Shown here piece by piece: positions 1 to 7,957 of a stretch of DNA of 39,411 nucleotides. This DNA is from Nitrospirota bacterium (GTDB lineage Bacteria; Nitrospirota; Thermodesulfovibrionia; Thermodesulfovibrionales; Dissulfurispiraceae): positions 1 to 39,411 of the forward strand of contig JADFXI010000014.1 in assembly GCA_015233655.1 (NCBI GenBank), in the 5' to 3' direction. Below the pieces are notes generated by a model. That model saw only the letters and a program-made list of their open reading frames with translations, was not told the origin of the DNA and did no database searches. Made by a program: the position numbers and the translations under genes. Each line of letters begins with the position of its first letter. The stretch's first letter is position 1.

Positions 1-73
1 CACATCTGCAAGATTTATAGAGGCCCTCGCGGACATCGCCCTGAATAAAGCGACGGACGCTGGATGGCTTTGA
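1..73 (+). CDS. hemH: Ferrochelatase, C-terminal fragment (probable)
   Basis: An open frame entering from the left edge ends at TGA 71-73 and reads TSARFIEALADIAL followed by a short tail. Ferrochelatases end in a similar segment (a conserved P-C-L-N followed by a helix of the type FIEALADL). The next gene starts 21 bases downstream and resembles protoporphyrinogen oxidase, the enzyme acting just before ferrochelatase in heme synthesis, which supports the call. Only about 23 residues are visible, so the identification rests on a short match plus context. The 5' part lies outside the window. Confidence 0.5.
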   Translation, partial: TSARFIEALADIALNKATDAGWL

Positions 74-94
74 ACTTGCTCGGAGGAGGAACCA

Positions 95-1291
95 ATGTCA
101 TCACATGAAGTTATAGTACTTGGAGCCGGCATCAGTGGATTGAGTTTTGCGCACTACTGTAGCAAGGCGGGGCTGAAGACACTCGTTATGGAGAAAGATG
201 AGCGTGTCGGCGGGACTTTGCATTCCCATCAGTTTGAATCCGGCGATGGTTTCTGGATAGAAATGGGCGCCCATACGTGCTACAACTCTTACGGCAACCT
301 GATAGGTATTGTCGAGGATTGCGACATGCTTAACCAATTAATTCAACGTCAGAAAGTGCCCTTTAAAATGCTCATTGACAACCATATAAAATCAATTCCG
401 TCCCAACTGAATTATCTCGAACTGCTCCTTTCGGGGCCGCGTATATTCACTCTTAAACAGACAGGGCAAAGCATACAGGCGTTCTATTCCAAAATCGTCG
501 GCAACTCAAACTATAAACGGGTCATAGGTCCTGCAATGTCCGCTGTTTTATCCCAGAAAGCTGATGATTTCCCGGCTGATATGCTGTTCAAGAAGCGTCC
601 CCGCAGAAAGGATGTCATGAAGAGTTTTACCTTTGCCAAAGGAGTCGGAACCATTGCCGAGACCGTGGCCTTACAGAAGAATATCGAAATTGTTGCTGGG
701 AAGAAGGCACAGGAAATTACATTTAAATCAGGGGCTTTCCGGATAGTTGCGGATGGCGCGGTCTTTGAGACGGACAAACTGGTCTTGGCTACGCCCGCGT
801 CTGTTGCAGCAGATCTCTTAAGGACATCATTCCCGGCACTTGCTGAAATACTGTCACGCATAAAGGTAGAAAAAATAGAATCAGTCGGAACTCTGATCAG
901 TAAAGATTTGGTGAAGATCCCTCCTGTTGCAGGACTCATACCATCATCAGACAATTTTTACTCTGTTGTCGCCAGGGATACCGTGGTCCATGATAAATAC
1001 AGAGGGTTCACATTCCATTTCAAGCCGGATGTGCTAAGCCCTGAGGCCAAACTTAAACATATGGCGGAGGTACTTGGAGTGGAGCAGTCTCAGCTCGGCC
1101 CAACTGTGGAGAAGCTGAACTTCATCCCGTCACTTAGAGTCAATCACGGCTCACTCATCAGACAAATCGAGCAAACCATCTCCGGAAGCCGTCTCTTCCT
1201 GACAGGCAATTATTTTGACGGAGTCGCAATAGAGGACTGCGTAATGAGATCGTTGAAAGAATTCACACGGCTGAAAGCCGCTCTGCGTTAA
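95..1291 (+). CDS. FAD-dependent oxidoreductase, protoporphyrinogen oxidase-like (HemY/HemG type)
   Basis: A 398-residue flavoprotein of the amine-oxidase/protoporphyrinogen-oxidase superfamily. The N-terminus carries the FAD-binding Rossmann motif GAGISGLS (residues 10-17), an acidic residue at the end of the second strand (MEKDERVGG) that binds the ribose, and a C-terminal FAD-contact segment (LTGNYFDGVAIEDCV) typical of HemY-type oxidases. It probably oxidises protoporphyrinogen IX to protoporphyrin IX at the membrane; a related desaturase role cannot be excluded. It is shorter than usual HemY (about 450-470 residues). The start is set by the strong ribosome site GGAGGAGG at 80-87. It follows the probable hemH tail, which suggests a heme-synthesis operon. 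Confidence 0.78.
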   Translation: MSSHEVIVLGAGISGLSFAHYCSKAGLKTLVMEKDERVGGTLHSHQFESGDGFWIEMGAHTCYNSYGNLIGIVEDCDMLNQLIQRQKVPFKMLIDNHIKSIPSQLNYLELLLSGPRIFTLKQTGQSIQAFYSKIVGNSNYKRVIGPAMSAVLSQKADDFPADMLFKKRPRRKDVMKSFTFAKGVGTIAETVALQKNIEIVAGKKAQEITFKSGAFRIVADGAVFETDKLVLATPASVAADLLRTSFPALAEILSRIKVEKIESVGTLISKDLVKIPPVAGLIPSSDNFYSVVARDTVVHDKYRGFTFHFKPDVLSPEAKLKHMAEVLGVEQSQLGPTVEKLNFIPSLRVNHGSLIRQIEQTISGSRLFLTGNYFDGVAIEDCVMRSLKEFTRLKAALR

Positions 1292-1727
1292 GAGCCGTGC
1301 TTCAACAATATTGCTTTGGAATAATGTTGCAGGAGCCGCGGTTAAACTGTAAAAAATAGGACTTGACCTATCTGTCAATGTCAGATCAAGTCTCAGTTTA
1401 CGCTCGTACACCGCATAGTCTTTGCCGGAGAGAATAGTTTCATGTACTTCCTGCTATACGCACTTTTCAAAAGGTTCGAAATAATGTAAGTTATTATCGG
1501 TAATCATCCGTGGGGCACGGCGAACGTTGTCTGACTAATATACAAATTTCCGATAGTATCGGGGCGATTTGAAGAGGCCTCGCTAATAACCAAGTATGAG
1601 CGATTAGCTACAATACGATATGCTTGGCGCTCTCTGAAATATGAGTGTGTCTGTCTGAATCTTAACGTGTATGAAACGGGCAGCGAGGGAATAAATACTA
1701 AATAGGGTGAAAATAGGAGGACGATCG
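1292..1727. other. Intergenic stretch with one stem-loop
   Basis: No supported gene is seen in these 436 bases. The clearest structure is a stem-loop at 1360-1392: GACTTGA pairs with TCAAGTC, and an inner TCTG/CAGA pair closes a 7-base loop, with a 4-base bulge on the left side. It lacks a clear T-run, so I do not call it an intrinsic terminator. The rest is fairly AT-rich and shows no tRNA or recognisable riboswitch. Just before the next gene is the ribosome site AGGAGG. Confidence 0.5.
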
Positions 1728-2774
1728 ATGCGGAAAATATTAATAACGATCATATGTCTAATTGGATTGTCAGTTTCTTATTCGTATGCAGGAAATATGG
1801 AGGACGCTAAAACGGCTTCCGATAAAAAAGATTATAAAACCGCTTACGACTTGTATTTAATAGAGGCGGAAAAGGGAAATGCAGAGGCTCAAAACAATTT
1901 AGGGGCTAGGTATGCAAACGGCCTGGGGGTAAAACAGGAGTTTAAAGAGGCTTTAAAATGGTATAAACTTGCAGCGGCTCAGGGATATGCTCAGGCTGAA
2001 TATAATATAGGCATTGCGTATTTCTCTGGGCAAGGAGTAGCACAGGATTATAGGGAGGCTTTAAAATGGTTTCAGTTCGCAGCGGCGAAGAGAAATGCTT
2101 CGGCTGATAACCTTTTAGGTGTTATGTATACCAATGGTTTGGGAGTAATGAGAAATATTAAGGCTGGTTTTGACTCGTTTAAAGCTGCAGTAGAGCTAGG
2201 AGATTCAGTTGCCAAATGCAATCTCGCGGAGTTCTATGCAAAAGGAATCGTAATAACGCAAAATTTAGCAATGGCCCATAAACTTACAAAAGAGGGATTT
2301 GACAGTGGAGAACCATACTGTAAGGAAGTTTGGGAAAAATATAATTTAGCGAACTACGTCGCTGATCATACCACGATATTCACTTTCAAAGATGGCCTTA
2401 TTGATGACCCGGAACTCGGTTTCCAATGGATGCCCGCCCCATCTCGGGGGTTGGATCAATATCAGGCAGAGGAGTATGCCCGGAATTTAAGCATTGCCGG
2501 AGGCGGATGGCGTCTGCCGACAATGTGGGAACTGAAGAGCTTATATGATCAATTCCAGATAGATATTACTGATCCTATTAGACAAAAGTTTAATGTTAGT
2601 TCCTGCCCTGCTGGCTGTTGGGTATGGACATCAGAGTTTGAACATACGACGAACGAGAAGGTCCCGATCCAGAGAGCGCGGTATATCAATTTCGCCGATG
2701 GCTATGATGGCATGGCATGGCGCGAAGGCTCCCGTGACTACTATCGCGTGCTCGCGGTACGCTCCAAACGGTAA
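1728..2774 (+). CDS. Exported Sel1-repeat protein with C-terminal DUF1566 (Lcl) domain
   Basis: A 348-residue exported protein. The start at 1728 is chosen because AGGAGG lies at 1716-1720 and the N-terminus from there is a signal peptide (MRKILITIICLIGLSVSYSYA); an in-frame GTG at 1707 would swallow the ribosome site. Residues about 25-190 hold four to five Sel1 repeats of about 36 residues (pattern A..LG.xYxxGxGVxxDxxEALKWYxxAA), alpha-alpha hairpins that mediate protein contacts. Residues about 215-348 match DUF1566/Lcl_C (GGWRLPTMWEL, CWVWTSE, RYINFADG, YYRVLAVR), a fold related to C-type lectin/FGE-like domains. No enzymatic residues are evident. Codon use is AT-richer than neighbours, consistent with an accessory gene. 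Confidence 0.82.
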   Translation: MRKILITIICLIGLSVSYSYAGNMEDAKTASDKKDYKTAYDLYLIEAEKGNAEAQNNLGARYANGLGVKQEFKEALKWYKLAAAQGYAQAEYNIGIAYFSGQGVAQDYREALKWFQFAAAKRNASADNLLGVMYTNGLGVMRNIKAGFDSFKAAVELGDSVAKCNLAEFYAKGIVITQNLAMAHKLTKEGFDSGEPYCKEVWEKYNLANYVADHTTIFTFKDGLIDDPELGFQWMPAPSRGLDQYQAEEYARNLSIAGGGWRLPTMWELKSLYDQFQIDITDPIRQKFNVSSCPAGCWVWTSEFEHTTNEKVPIQRARYINFADGYDGMAWREGSRDYYRVLAVRSKR

Positions 2775-3219
2775 TCTGGTATAGTCAGCGTCCGCCAGCG
2801 TAGTCGGTGGCATGCTTGAGCCCTAAAAGGTCATGTTATGAGCATCCCTTAAGGGATTTACCCTAGACGATATCCTGTTGCCTGTTAATCGGCGTGCAGT
2901 GTTCTATCACTAGTTTCTGGAGGAGGGTAAGGTTATCTGTGCGCCATGCAACCTAATAGGCTGTTGCGGGCGTTAACCATTTCTTTTGGCATTCCTCATA
3001 TTTCCACTTTTTTTGCAAAACGTTTGTGTGTCAGGGTGAATCAAACTCAAGTCGAATCCATGCCATTATGAGTATTCCCGGAAAAAACTCGCACGAACGA
3101 GAATAGCACTTTATCCTACATTGTCCGTAAGGTCAAGTAGCGGCAACTATAGTAAGGACAAATTAAGTATGGTGTCCCCAGAATAATGGCAGAATGAATA
3201 AATCAAGCGGACAGGCAGT
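2775..3219. other. Intergenic stretch, no gene seen
   Basis: About 445 bases without a supported frame. It contains a perfect 14-bp palindrome ATCCCTTAAGGGAT at 2844-2857, which has no T-run and no obvious partner gene. The stretch separates the Sel1 gene from the toxin-antitoxin module and may be decayed accessory DNA. Confidence 0.4.
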
Positions 3220-3248
3220 TTGATTTATCGTATCCTTTAAGATACAAT
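3220..3248 (+). promoter_or_regulatory. Promoter and putative operator of the toxin-antitoxin operon
   Basis: TTGATT at 3220-3225 and TACAAT at 3243-3248 are separated by exactly 17 bases, a good sigma-70 arrangement. The inverted repeat GTATC-CTTTAA-GATAC (3230-3245) lies in the spacer and overlaps the -10 box, where the antitoxin or toxin-antitoxin complex of such modules usually binds. The predicted transcription start is 3255, the A of the toxin ATG, so the mRNA would be leaderless. Confidence 0.65.
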
Positions 3249-3254
3249 ATAATT

Positions 3255-3545
3255 ATGCTTGAGGTGCGTAAGACAGAGATATTCTCTGACTGGTTTGAGG
3301 CCCTGCGCGATAAGGAGGCCAAAGCGCGCATTCAGGTAAGGGTGGACCGTGCTTCTATGGGAAACTTCGGCGACTGTGATGCAGTCGGCGAGGGCGTATC
3401 GGAAATGAAAATTCATTACGGTCCAGGTTACAGAGTATATTTTACTCGACGCGGACGCGATATCGTGATTTTGCTGGCTGGGGGAGACAAAAGCACTCAA
3501 AGCAAAGACATTAAAACAGCGCTGCAGATAGCGCGTGACCTTTAG
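3255..3545 (+). CDS. Type II toxin, RelE/ParE superfamily (HI1419 / addiction-module killer type)
   Basis: A 96-residue basic protein whose order of elements fits the HI1419-type branch of the RelE/ParE toxins: N-terminal EVRKTEIFSDWFEAL, a central region ending in VSEMKIHYGPGYRVYFTRRG, then IVILLAGGDKSTQSKDIKTA. The motif GYRVYF and the GGDKSTQ.KDI segment are hallmarks of this branch. These toxins generally act as ribosome-dependent mRNA interferases, but activity cannot be read from the sequence. It is followed after 9 bases by its antitoxin (toxin-first order). There is no ribosome site before the ATG; see the promoter entry for the leaderless reading. Confidence 0.88.
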   Translation: MLEVRKTEIFSDWFEALRDKEAKARIQVRVDRASMGNFGDCDAVGEGVSEMKIHYGPGYRVYFTRRGRDIVILLAGGDKSTQSKDIKTALQIARDL

Positions 3546-3554
3546 GAGGCTGCT

Positions 3555-3872
3555 ATGAAACGTAATAAAATTAAAACTACACGCTGGGATTCCGCTGAAT
3601 ATTTAAATACAGAAGAGGACATGGCATTATATCTGGATGCCATGATTGAAGAATCGGATGGTGATCCTGCGTCGATTGCTGTGGCTCTAGGCAATATCGC
3701 GCGTGCCAAAGGCATGACCCAGATCGCACACGATACGGGCTTGGGGCGCGAGAGCCTGTACAAAGCGCTTTCTCCGGAAGGCAACCCGGAATTTGCTACC
3801 ATATTAAAAGTTGTACGCGCACTCGGTCTTAAGTTCCACATAGAGGCCGACCATTGCAAATCACCTGTGTAA
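3555..3872 (+). CDS. Antitoxin of the module, HTH DNA-binding (HI1420 type)
   Basis: A 105-residue protein matching the putative addiction-module antidote family. Residues about 45-100 form a Cro/C1-type helix-turn-helix (AVALGNIARAKGMTQIAHDTGLGRESLYKALSPEGNPEFATILKVVRALG). The N-terminus (TTRWDSAEYLNTEEDMALYLDAM) is the usual toxin-contact part of the family. The ribosome site AGGAGG overlaps the toxin stop, so the two are translationally linked. By family analogy it neutralises the toxin and represses the promoter through the inverted repeat at 3230-3245. Confidence 0.88.
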   Translation: MKRNKIKTTRWDSAEYLNTEEDMALYLDAMIEESDGDPASIAVALGNIARAKGMTQIAHDTGLGRESLYKALSPEGNPEFATILKVVRALGLKFHIEADHCKSPV

Positions 3873-4054
3873 AATCCTATTCCGGAAACTCCTCCTTCTT
3901 GTTCAGTATATGGTCCGCTGCCGTTCCCTGCTGCTCCTGGGCTGCTGTCGTGATAACCATTTTTTGTTCTTAGAGAAACAAATGCACATGGGCAGCTTGA
4001 ACAATGTTCGACTGCCGGCGGTCTTTGCGCCTCGCACGGAGGCTAACAGGTCCT
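3873..4054. other. Gene-poor spacer downstream of antitoxin
   Basis: No convincing frame. On the minus strand, beyond the stop of the orphan gene at 4055, a shifted frame continues for about 50 codons (starting KDLLASVRGAKTAG), which may be a decayed tail of that gene. No terminator is evident. Confidence 0.3.
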
Positions 4055-4573
4055 TCAGAGGCTGCTGGCAACAATCCTCTTGCCGCCGTCTTCAATAAGG
4101 TGGCAATCGACCCTGACGGCGTGATCTTTTAGGTGGCTCTCCAGCTGCTTCTTGGATGCATGGCAGACTTTCCTCAACACATTAAACCGCTTGCCGTAAT
4201 ACAACCACGGGAAAAGGTCGTTGATATCGGCATTTTTAAATGGCTGCAGGTCCTGCTGGCTGACCCCTGCATTCTTGAGGACAATAAACGCATCTCCTGG
4301 AGCAGGACGCGCCGACTTCCATGAAGAGACTCTTAAGATATTCTCCCACCCTAGGACTAAGTGGATTCTCGACAGGCCTGCTGCAGCAGATGTATTGAAA
4401 GTATCCACGGCACCGGCGATCATGTCAAATACGTTTTCACGCTCTCCGGCAACGAAATAAGCGTCATCTGTAAAATTGTAGAGTTCTTTGTGCGCTGCTC
4501 GCGAGCCTTCACCGTCGCATATGACCAACTCGCGGTTGCCTTTTAGACTTTCTATGGGGCATAAGAGCGGCAT
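4055..4573 (-). CDS. Hypothetical protein, possibly 3'-truncated
   Basis: I do not recognise this protein. From the ATG at 4573 it is about 172 residues with a balanced globular composition (FTDDAYFVAGERENVFDMI, LFPWLYYGKRFNVL, CHLIEDGGKRIVASSL) and GC-rich third codon positions, which favours real coding. An in-frame ATG 24 bases further upstream is possible. The ribosome site is weak (AGGT, 8 bases before ATG). No signal peptide or membrane segment is visible. It lies between the toxin-antitoxin pair and a repeat element, and sequence past its stop could continue in another frame, so it may be a remnant of a longer gene. Confidence 0.4.
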   Translation of the reverse strand: MPLLCPIESLKGNRELVICDGEGSRAAHKELYNFTDDAYFVAGERENVFDMIAGAVDTFNTSAAAGLSRIHLVLGWENILRVSSWKSARPAPGDAFIVLKNAGVSQQDLQPFKNADINDLFPWLYYGKRFNVLRKVCHASKKQLESHLKDHAVRVDCHLIEDGGKRIVASSL

Positions 4574-4626
4574 AATAATGTAACCTAATTGTAACATTCC
4601 CTAAAAAACATTTCTATATCAATAAA

Positions 4627-4797
4627 GGGTAGTGGGCTACTTTGTTTTTGCTCCGGATCACCTGAGTTCTCAACAGTGGGTAGGTATCGCCCTGCCCACA
4701 AATCGAGAAATGGCAGAAATAGACTCTCTTCAAGACTTGTCAGAAAAAAACTAGAAGACTAATTGCTCCGGAGCAAAAACAAAGTAGCCCACTACCC
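4627..4797. mobile_element. 171-bp element with perfect 30-bp terminal inverted repeats (MITE-like)
   Basis: 4627-4656 begins GGGTAGTGGGCTAC and ends TTGCTCCGG; 4768-4797 is its exact reverse complement over 30 bases. The 111-bp interior has no gene but holds a hairpin (GTGGGTAGG 4676-4684 with CCTGCCCAC 4691-4699). A third copy of the repeat lies alone at 12236-12269. The size, perfect ends and lack of coding suggest a miniature inverted-repeat element. No clear target-site duplication flanks this copy. Transposon family unknown. Confidence 0.55.
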
Positions 4798-4866
4798 AAC
4801 CTGAACACTAATCAGTGATTGTGTTAAAATTCATGAACAAGTCTGCATTAACCGTCGAGGCTGATA

Positions 4867-5448
4867 ATGAATAGGTTGCTGCGTTTAATTTCGATATTTT
4901 TCATATTAATCTGCTGCTCGTTTATAGGCTGCTCAGCTGGGGAGCCGATTAGACAGTCTCCTGCCATGACCATGGGAGAATACAGTTCCATAGCAGTAGC
5001 AAAGTTTGTCTCACCAGAGCCTGCCATAGGACAACGGGTGGCTGAACGGCTCGCTGTCAAGTTCGCCGCTGCAGGATACTCTGTGACTCGCTTCGAGAAG
5101 CTGGCAAAGATCTCAGGCAAAGATGTATTGACCTCCACTGCGCTGACACCGACTGATAAAGCGGCTCTGCAGGCAAACGGCATCAAAGCAGTTTTGTATG
5201 GGGCAATTGAGCGTTATGAGTGCCAGAGCGAGCAAAAATGGTCATGGACCGGATATGCGCCTGAGAAAGTAAGTCTTCAATCCTGCAGCGCCTCTCTTTC
5301 AATAAGAATTGTCGATAGCTCTACGGGCCTGACAGTCTGGCAAACCAATGGGGCTCATTCAGAAAAAGCCCCTGACGTGACTGCGAGAATGGTTATGGAA
5401 AGAGTTCTGACAAAGATAGAGGATGAAATCCCGCAGATCCGTCAATGA
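4867..5448 (+). CDS. Exported lipoprotein, CsgG/GNA1162-like fold suspected
   Basis: A 193-residue lipoprotein: a hydrophobic signal ends in the lipobox SFIGC with Cys22 as the lipidation site. The mature part has alternating strands and helices (YSSIAVAKFVSP, VAERLAVKFAAAGYSVTRFEKL, IKAVLYGAIERYE, LSIRIVDSSTGLTVWQTNG, MVMERVLTKIEDEIP), the pattern seen in CsgG, LpoB and GNA1162-like periplasmic lipoproteins. A membrane-anchored assembly or activator role is plausible, but the exact family is not certain. The ribosome site is modest (CGAGG, 4855-4860). Its stop lies 5 bases from a truncated gene on the other strand, so this gene probably arrived with the accessory segment. Confidence 0.65.
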   Translation: MNRLLRLISIFFILICCSFIGCSAGEPIRQSPAMTMGEYSSIAVAKFVSPEPAIGQRVAERLAVKFAAAGYSVTRFEKLAKISGKDVLTSTALTPTDKAALQANGIKAVLYGAIERYECQSEQKWSWTGYAPEKVSLQSCSASLSIRIVDSSTGLTVWQTNGAHSEKAPDVTARMVMERVLTKIEDEIPQIRQ

Positions 5449-5452
5449 TAAT

Positions 5453-5506
5453 CTATCCTGCCGCCGTAGCAGCAGCGACAGTTGTTTCGAGAAACGCTTG
5501 TGTCAT
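5453..5506 (-). pseudogene. Truncated gene start coupled to rlmD, resembles inositol monophosphatase (SuhB) N-terminus
   Basis: Immediately behind rlmD, with an ATGA overlap of stop and start and the ribosome site AGGAGA, a frame starts MTQAFLETTVAAATAAG and stops at TAG 5453-5455. Seventeen codons with a proper start signal and operonic coupling look like the beginning of a real gene cut off by rearrangement. The segment resembles the first helix of inositol-1-monophosphatase family proteins (pattern FLxxAxxAAxxAG). The break coincides with the end of the accessory region. It could alternatively be a genuine 17-residue leader peptide. Confidence 0.5.
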
Positions 5507-6744
5507 GAGGTTCTCCTAAGCAAAGCAAGGGATTCTATATGATAGGTCTGGGGAAAAAAATCTATAAGGCGTACGGACTCTATTTCGTATCGCACCAGCA
5601 TTTTTTTCAGGTCCCTGGCAAGAGTGGACGGATTGCACGATACATACGCGATCCTAAGGGGCAATGCCCCCAAGATTTTTTGTATGACTTTATCAGTCAG
5701 GCCCGGCCTCGGCGGATCCATAGCAAGAATATCAATGTCTTCAGTTATTGCGGCTGAATCCACAGCGGAATTGATAAACACGCAATTGCTGATGCCGTTG
5801 ATTTCAGCGTTTCTCCTGCCGTCTCTGACTGCATCGGCGTTCTCCTCGATAGCGACTACTTCACAGGCATCCAGGGCCAGCGGGATAGAAAAGTTTCCTG
5901 CGCCTGAGAACAGGTCCATAATCTTCTGTCCCTGAAGCGGCTGAAGCGCCTTTTTCAGCAAGCTGACAACAGCAAGGTTCATCTGCCAGTTGCTCTGAAA
6001 GAAGCTGGACTGGGATATTGTGTATTTCAGGGTGTCGAGATCGAGCGTCATAAATTGTTTCCCGAGCCTAATCGCTTTTCTACCCGCCATTTCAATAATG
6101 GTTCCTGAAAAACCGCTATCCAGAAAAGTGCGGGCCAGCTTGTTCATATCAATGCCCTCGACAGCTGCCTGAGATGTCTTCAGTAACGCAAAGGCACCGC
6201 TTCCGAACGAAATATGTATTTCGCCTGTCGATACCTTCCCCAATAGCGCCCTCGCCTTTGCAAATGCCACGTTAATCTCCTGCGTCATTAACGGACAAGC
6301 GTTGATATCAACAACATCGCGGGATTTTTCCCTGTAAAAGCCGATTTTGCCGTGAGAAATCTTGAATTGGCCTCTGAGGCGGTAGTTCCAGGGGCTGGAA
6401 CTTACCACCGATGGGGAAAGCTCCGTGTCGATCTTGGTTATCCGTTTTATACAGTCAGTCAGAATTTTCTCTTTAATACTGACCTGAAGCTCATGAGTCA
6501 TGAACTGAAGCTGACACCCTCCGCATGCGCCGAAATAAATGCACTCAGGTACGCACCTTTGCGGAGAAACAACATCTAATGATACAGCTGTGCCGAGACT
6601 GTAGTCTTTCTTATCCTCTTCGATCCGAACTTTCACCACTTCACCGGGGATAGCGCCCTTTATCATCACAATCTTGCCGTTTAACTTGCCGATTGAGCGG
6701 CCTCCGTAGGCAGGCGATTCTGCTTTGATAGTCACCACAGACAT
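5503..6744 (-). CDS. rlmD: 23S rRNA (uracil-C5)-methyltransferase, RlmD/RumA family
   Basis: A 413-residue TrmA/RlmD-type enzyme that methylates a uridine of 23S rRNA from S-adenosylmethionine. Residues 1-60 form a TRAM domain (YGGRSIGKLNGKIVMIKGAIPGE). The [4Fe-4S] cysteines are present: CVPECIYFGACGGCQLQ around residues 64-80 and a further Cys in DINACPLM. The C-terminal Rossmann domain has LFSGAGNFSIPLA (SAM binding), the MDPPRPGL motif and the catalytic SCNPSTLARDL near residue 370. TrmFO/RlmC specificities cannot be excluded from sequence alone. There is no ribosome site; TACAAT lies 6 bases before the ATG, consistent with a leaderless mRNA. Confidence 0.9.
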   Translation of the reverse strand: MSVVTIKAESPAYGGRSIGKLNGKIVMIKGAIPGEVVKVRIEEDKKDYSLGTAVSLDVVSPQRCVPECIYFGACGGCQLQFMTHELQVSIKEKILTDCIKRITKIDTELSPSVVSSSPWNYRLRGQFKISHGKIGFYREKSRDVVDINACPLMTQEINVAFAKARALLGKVSTGEIHISFGSGAFALLKTSQAAVEGIDMNKLARTFLDSGFSGTIIEMAGRKAIRLGKQFMTLDLDTLKYTISQSSFFQSNWQMNLAVVSLLKKALQPLQGQKIMDLFSGAGNFSIPLALDACEVVAIEENADAVRDGRRNAEINGISNCVFINSAVDSAAITEDIDILAMDPPRPGLTDKVIQKILGALPLRIAYVSCNPSTLARDLKKMLVRYEIESVRLIDFFPQTYHIESLALLRRTS

Positions 6745-6759
6745 CTTTCAATTGTAACA
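6745..6759 (-). promoter_or_regulatory. Extended -10 element giving a leaderless rlmD transcript
   Basis: On the minus strand TACAAT (6756-6751) is preceded by TGT, an extended -10. Six bases separate it from the ATG at 6744, so the expected transcription start is the first base of the start codon. No good -35 box is visible. Confidence 0.5.
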
Positions 6760-6830
6760 TAGAAGCCATTCACTGCCGGGTCGAGGGGCCTTTTACATTA
6801 AACACTCTTATTCTCTTGCTGTGCGATGTA

Positions 6831-6859
6831 TTGACATTAACCGACTAAAGTCTTATTAT
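6831..6859 (+). promoter_or_regulatory. Sigma-70 promoter of the dnaJ heat-shock cluster
   Basis: TTGACA at 6831-6836 and TATTAT at 6854-6859 have an ideal 17-base spacer. A short palindrome GACT-AA-AGTC (6843-6852) lies in the spacer. No CIRCE element and no canonical HAIR sequence is visible here. The dnaJ ribosome site (AGGAGAGG) follows. Confidence 0.75.
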
Positions 6860-6880
6860 ATGAAATAGGAGAGGTAAGTA

Positions 6881-7957
6881 ATGACGACATCTGTTAAAGA
6901 TTACTATAAAACACTCGGCATAGCCAAAGACGCTTCGCAGGATGACATCAAAAAGGCGTTCCGGAAGCTCGCCAGAAAATATCATCCTGACCTGAATCCC
7001 GGCGATAAGGCCGGCGAGGAAAAATTCAAGGAACTCAATGAAGCCTATGCCGTACTCAGCGACCCTGAGAAACGCGCGCAGTATGACAACGCCGGGACCA
7101 CGTTTGATCAATTCGGCGGATTCAGAGGGGCCCCGGGTGCCGAATCTTTTGATTTCAGTGATATCTTTGGTGACATCTTCGGGACCCGAACAGAAAGCGT
7201 GCAGAGCCATGCGCGGGGGCAGGACATAATTATGGGCATGGAACTTACACTTGAAGAGGCCTTTAGAGGAATATCAAAATCCTTGTCGATTAATCATACT
7301 GCGCGATGCGGTAAATGCGGGGGGAGCGGGGCCGAGTCCTCAGAAACTTGTGCCGGCTGCAAAGGCACCGGGCAGGTGCAAACCTCCTCCAGGGGCTTCT
7401 TCAGAATGGCGCAGCCCTGCCCTGAATGCAGGGGATCAGGAAGAAAGATAACCGCTGTATGCAAGAATTGCCGTGGACAGGGAGAAGTCGTCGATACCGA
7501 TAACCTGACCGTAAAAATACCTTCGGGCGTTGATAATGGCTCCATTGTTAAATTAAAGGGCAAGGGCAATGCCGGAACAGGCAGAGGGCCGGCCGGCGAC
7601 CTTCTTCTCGAAATATCCATAAGGCATCATCCGGTGTTCACGCGGAAGGGTGACGATATTTATGTTCAGCTTCCGGTCACTTTTGGTGAGGCTGCGCTTG
7701 GCGCCAAAGTTGAAGTCCCGACCATTGACGGGGTTTCTATCATGAAGTTGCCTGCCGGAACTCAGGGAAACCAGAAGTTCAAACTTTCGGGAAAGGGTTT
7801 CATAAATCCCAAGTCCAAAGAAAGAGGCGACAACTATGTCGAGATAAAAATCGCGGTCCCCAAAGAAATACCGGAAAAAGCCAAAGAGGCGATTCATATT
7901 ATAGAATCCTTATACAAAAAACCCCCGCGGAAGGGAATGGTGCACCATGAGGATTAA
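6881..7957 (+). CDS. dnaJ: Chaperone DnaJ (Hsp40)
   Basis: A 358-residue type I Hsp40 that stimulates the ATPase of DnaK and delivers unfolded clients. The J domain (residues 6-70) has the HPD signature at about 35-37 (KYHPDLN). A Gly/Phe-rich linker follows (FDQFGGFRG, FDFSDIFGDIFG). The zinc domain has all four CxxCxGxG repeats (CGKCGGSG, CAGCKGTG, CPECRGSG, CKNCRGQG). The C-terminal substrate-binding domain is complete (GDLLLEISIRHHPVFTRKGDDIY). No dnaK is in the window, so this may be a second, stress-specific DnaJ. It overlaps hspR by 11 bases. Confidence 0.95.
   Translation: MTTSVKDYYKTLGIAKDASQDDIKKAFRKLARKYHPDLNPGDKAGEEKFKELNEAYAVLSDPEKRAQYDNAGTTFDQFGGFRGAPGAESFDFSDIFGDIFGTRTESVQSHARGQDIIMGMELTLEEAFRGISKSLSINHTARCGKCGGSGAESSETCAGCKGTGQVQTSSRGFFRMAQPCPECRGSGRKITAVCKNCRGQGEVVDTDNLTVKIPSGVDNGSIVKLKGKGNAGTGRGPAGDLLLEISIRHHPVFTRKGDDIYVQLPVTFGEAALGAKVEVPTIDGVSIMKLPAGTQGNQKFKLSGKGFINPKSKERGDNYVEIKIAVPKEIPEKAKEAIHIIESLYKKPPRKGMVHHED

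Noticed and set aside
1151-1411. Minus-strand frame of 86 codons across the end of the oxidoreductase gene
   Set aside because: It overlaps a well-supported gene, lacks a ribosome site and shows no domain.
2844-2857. Perfect 14-bp palindrome ATCCCTTAAGGGAT
   Set aside because: No promoter, T-run or second copy nearby; left as unexplained.
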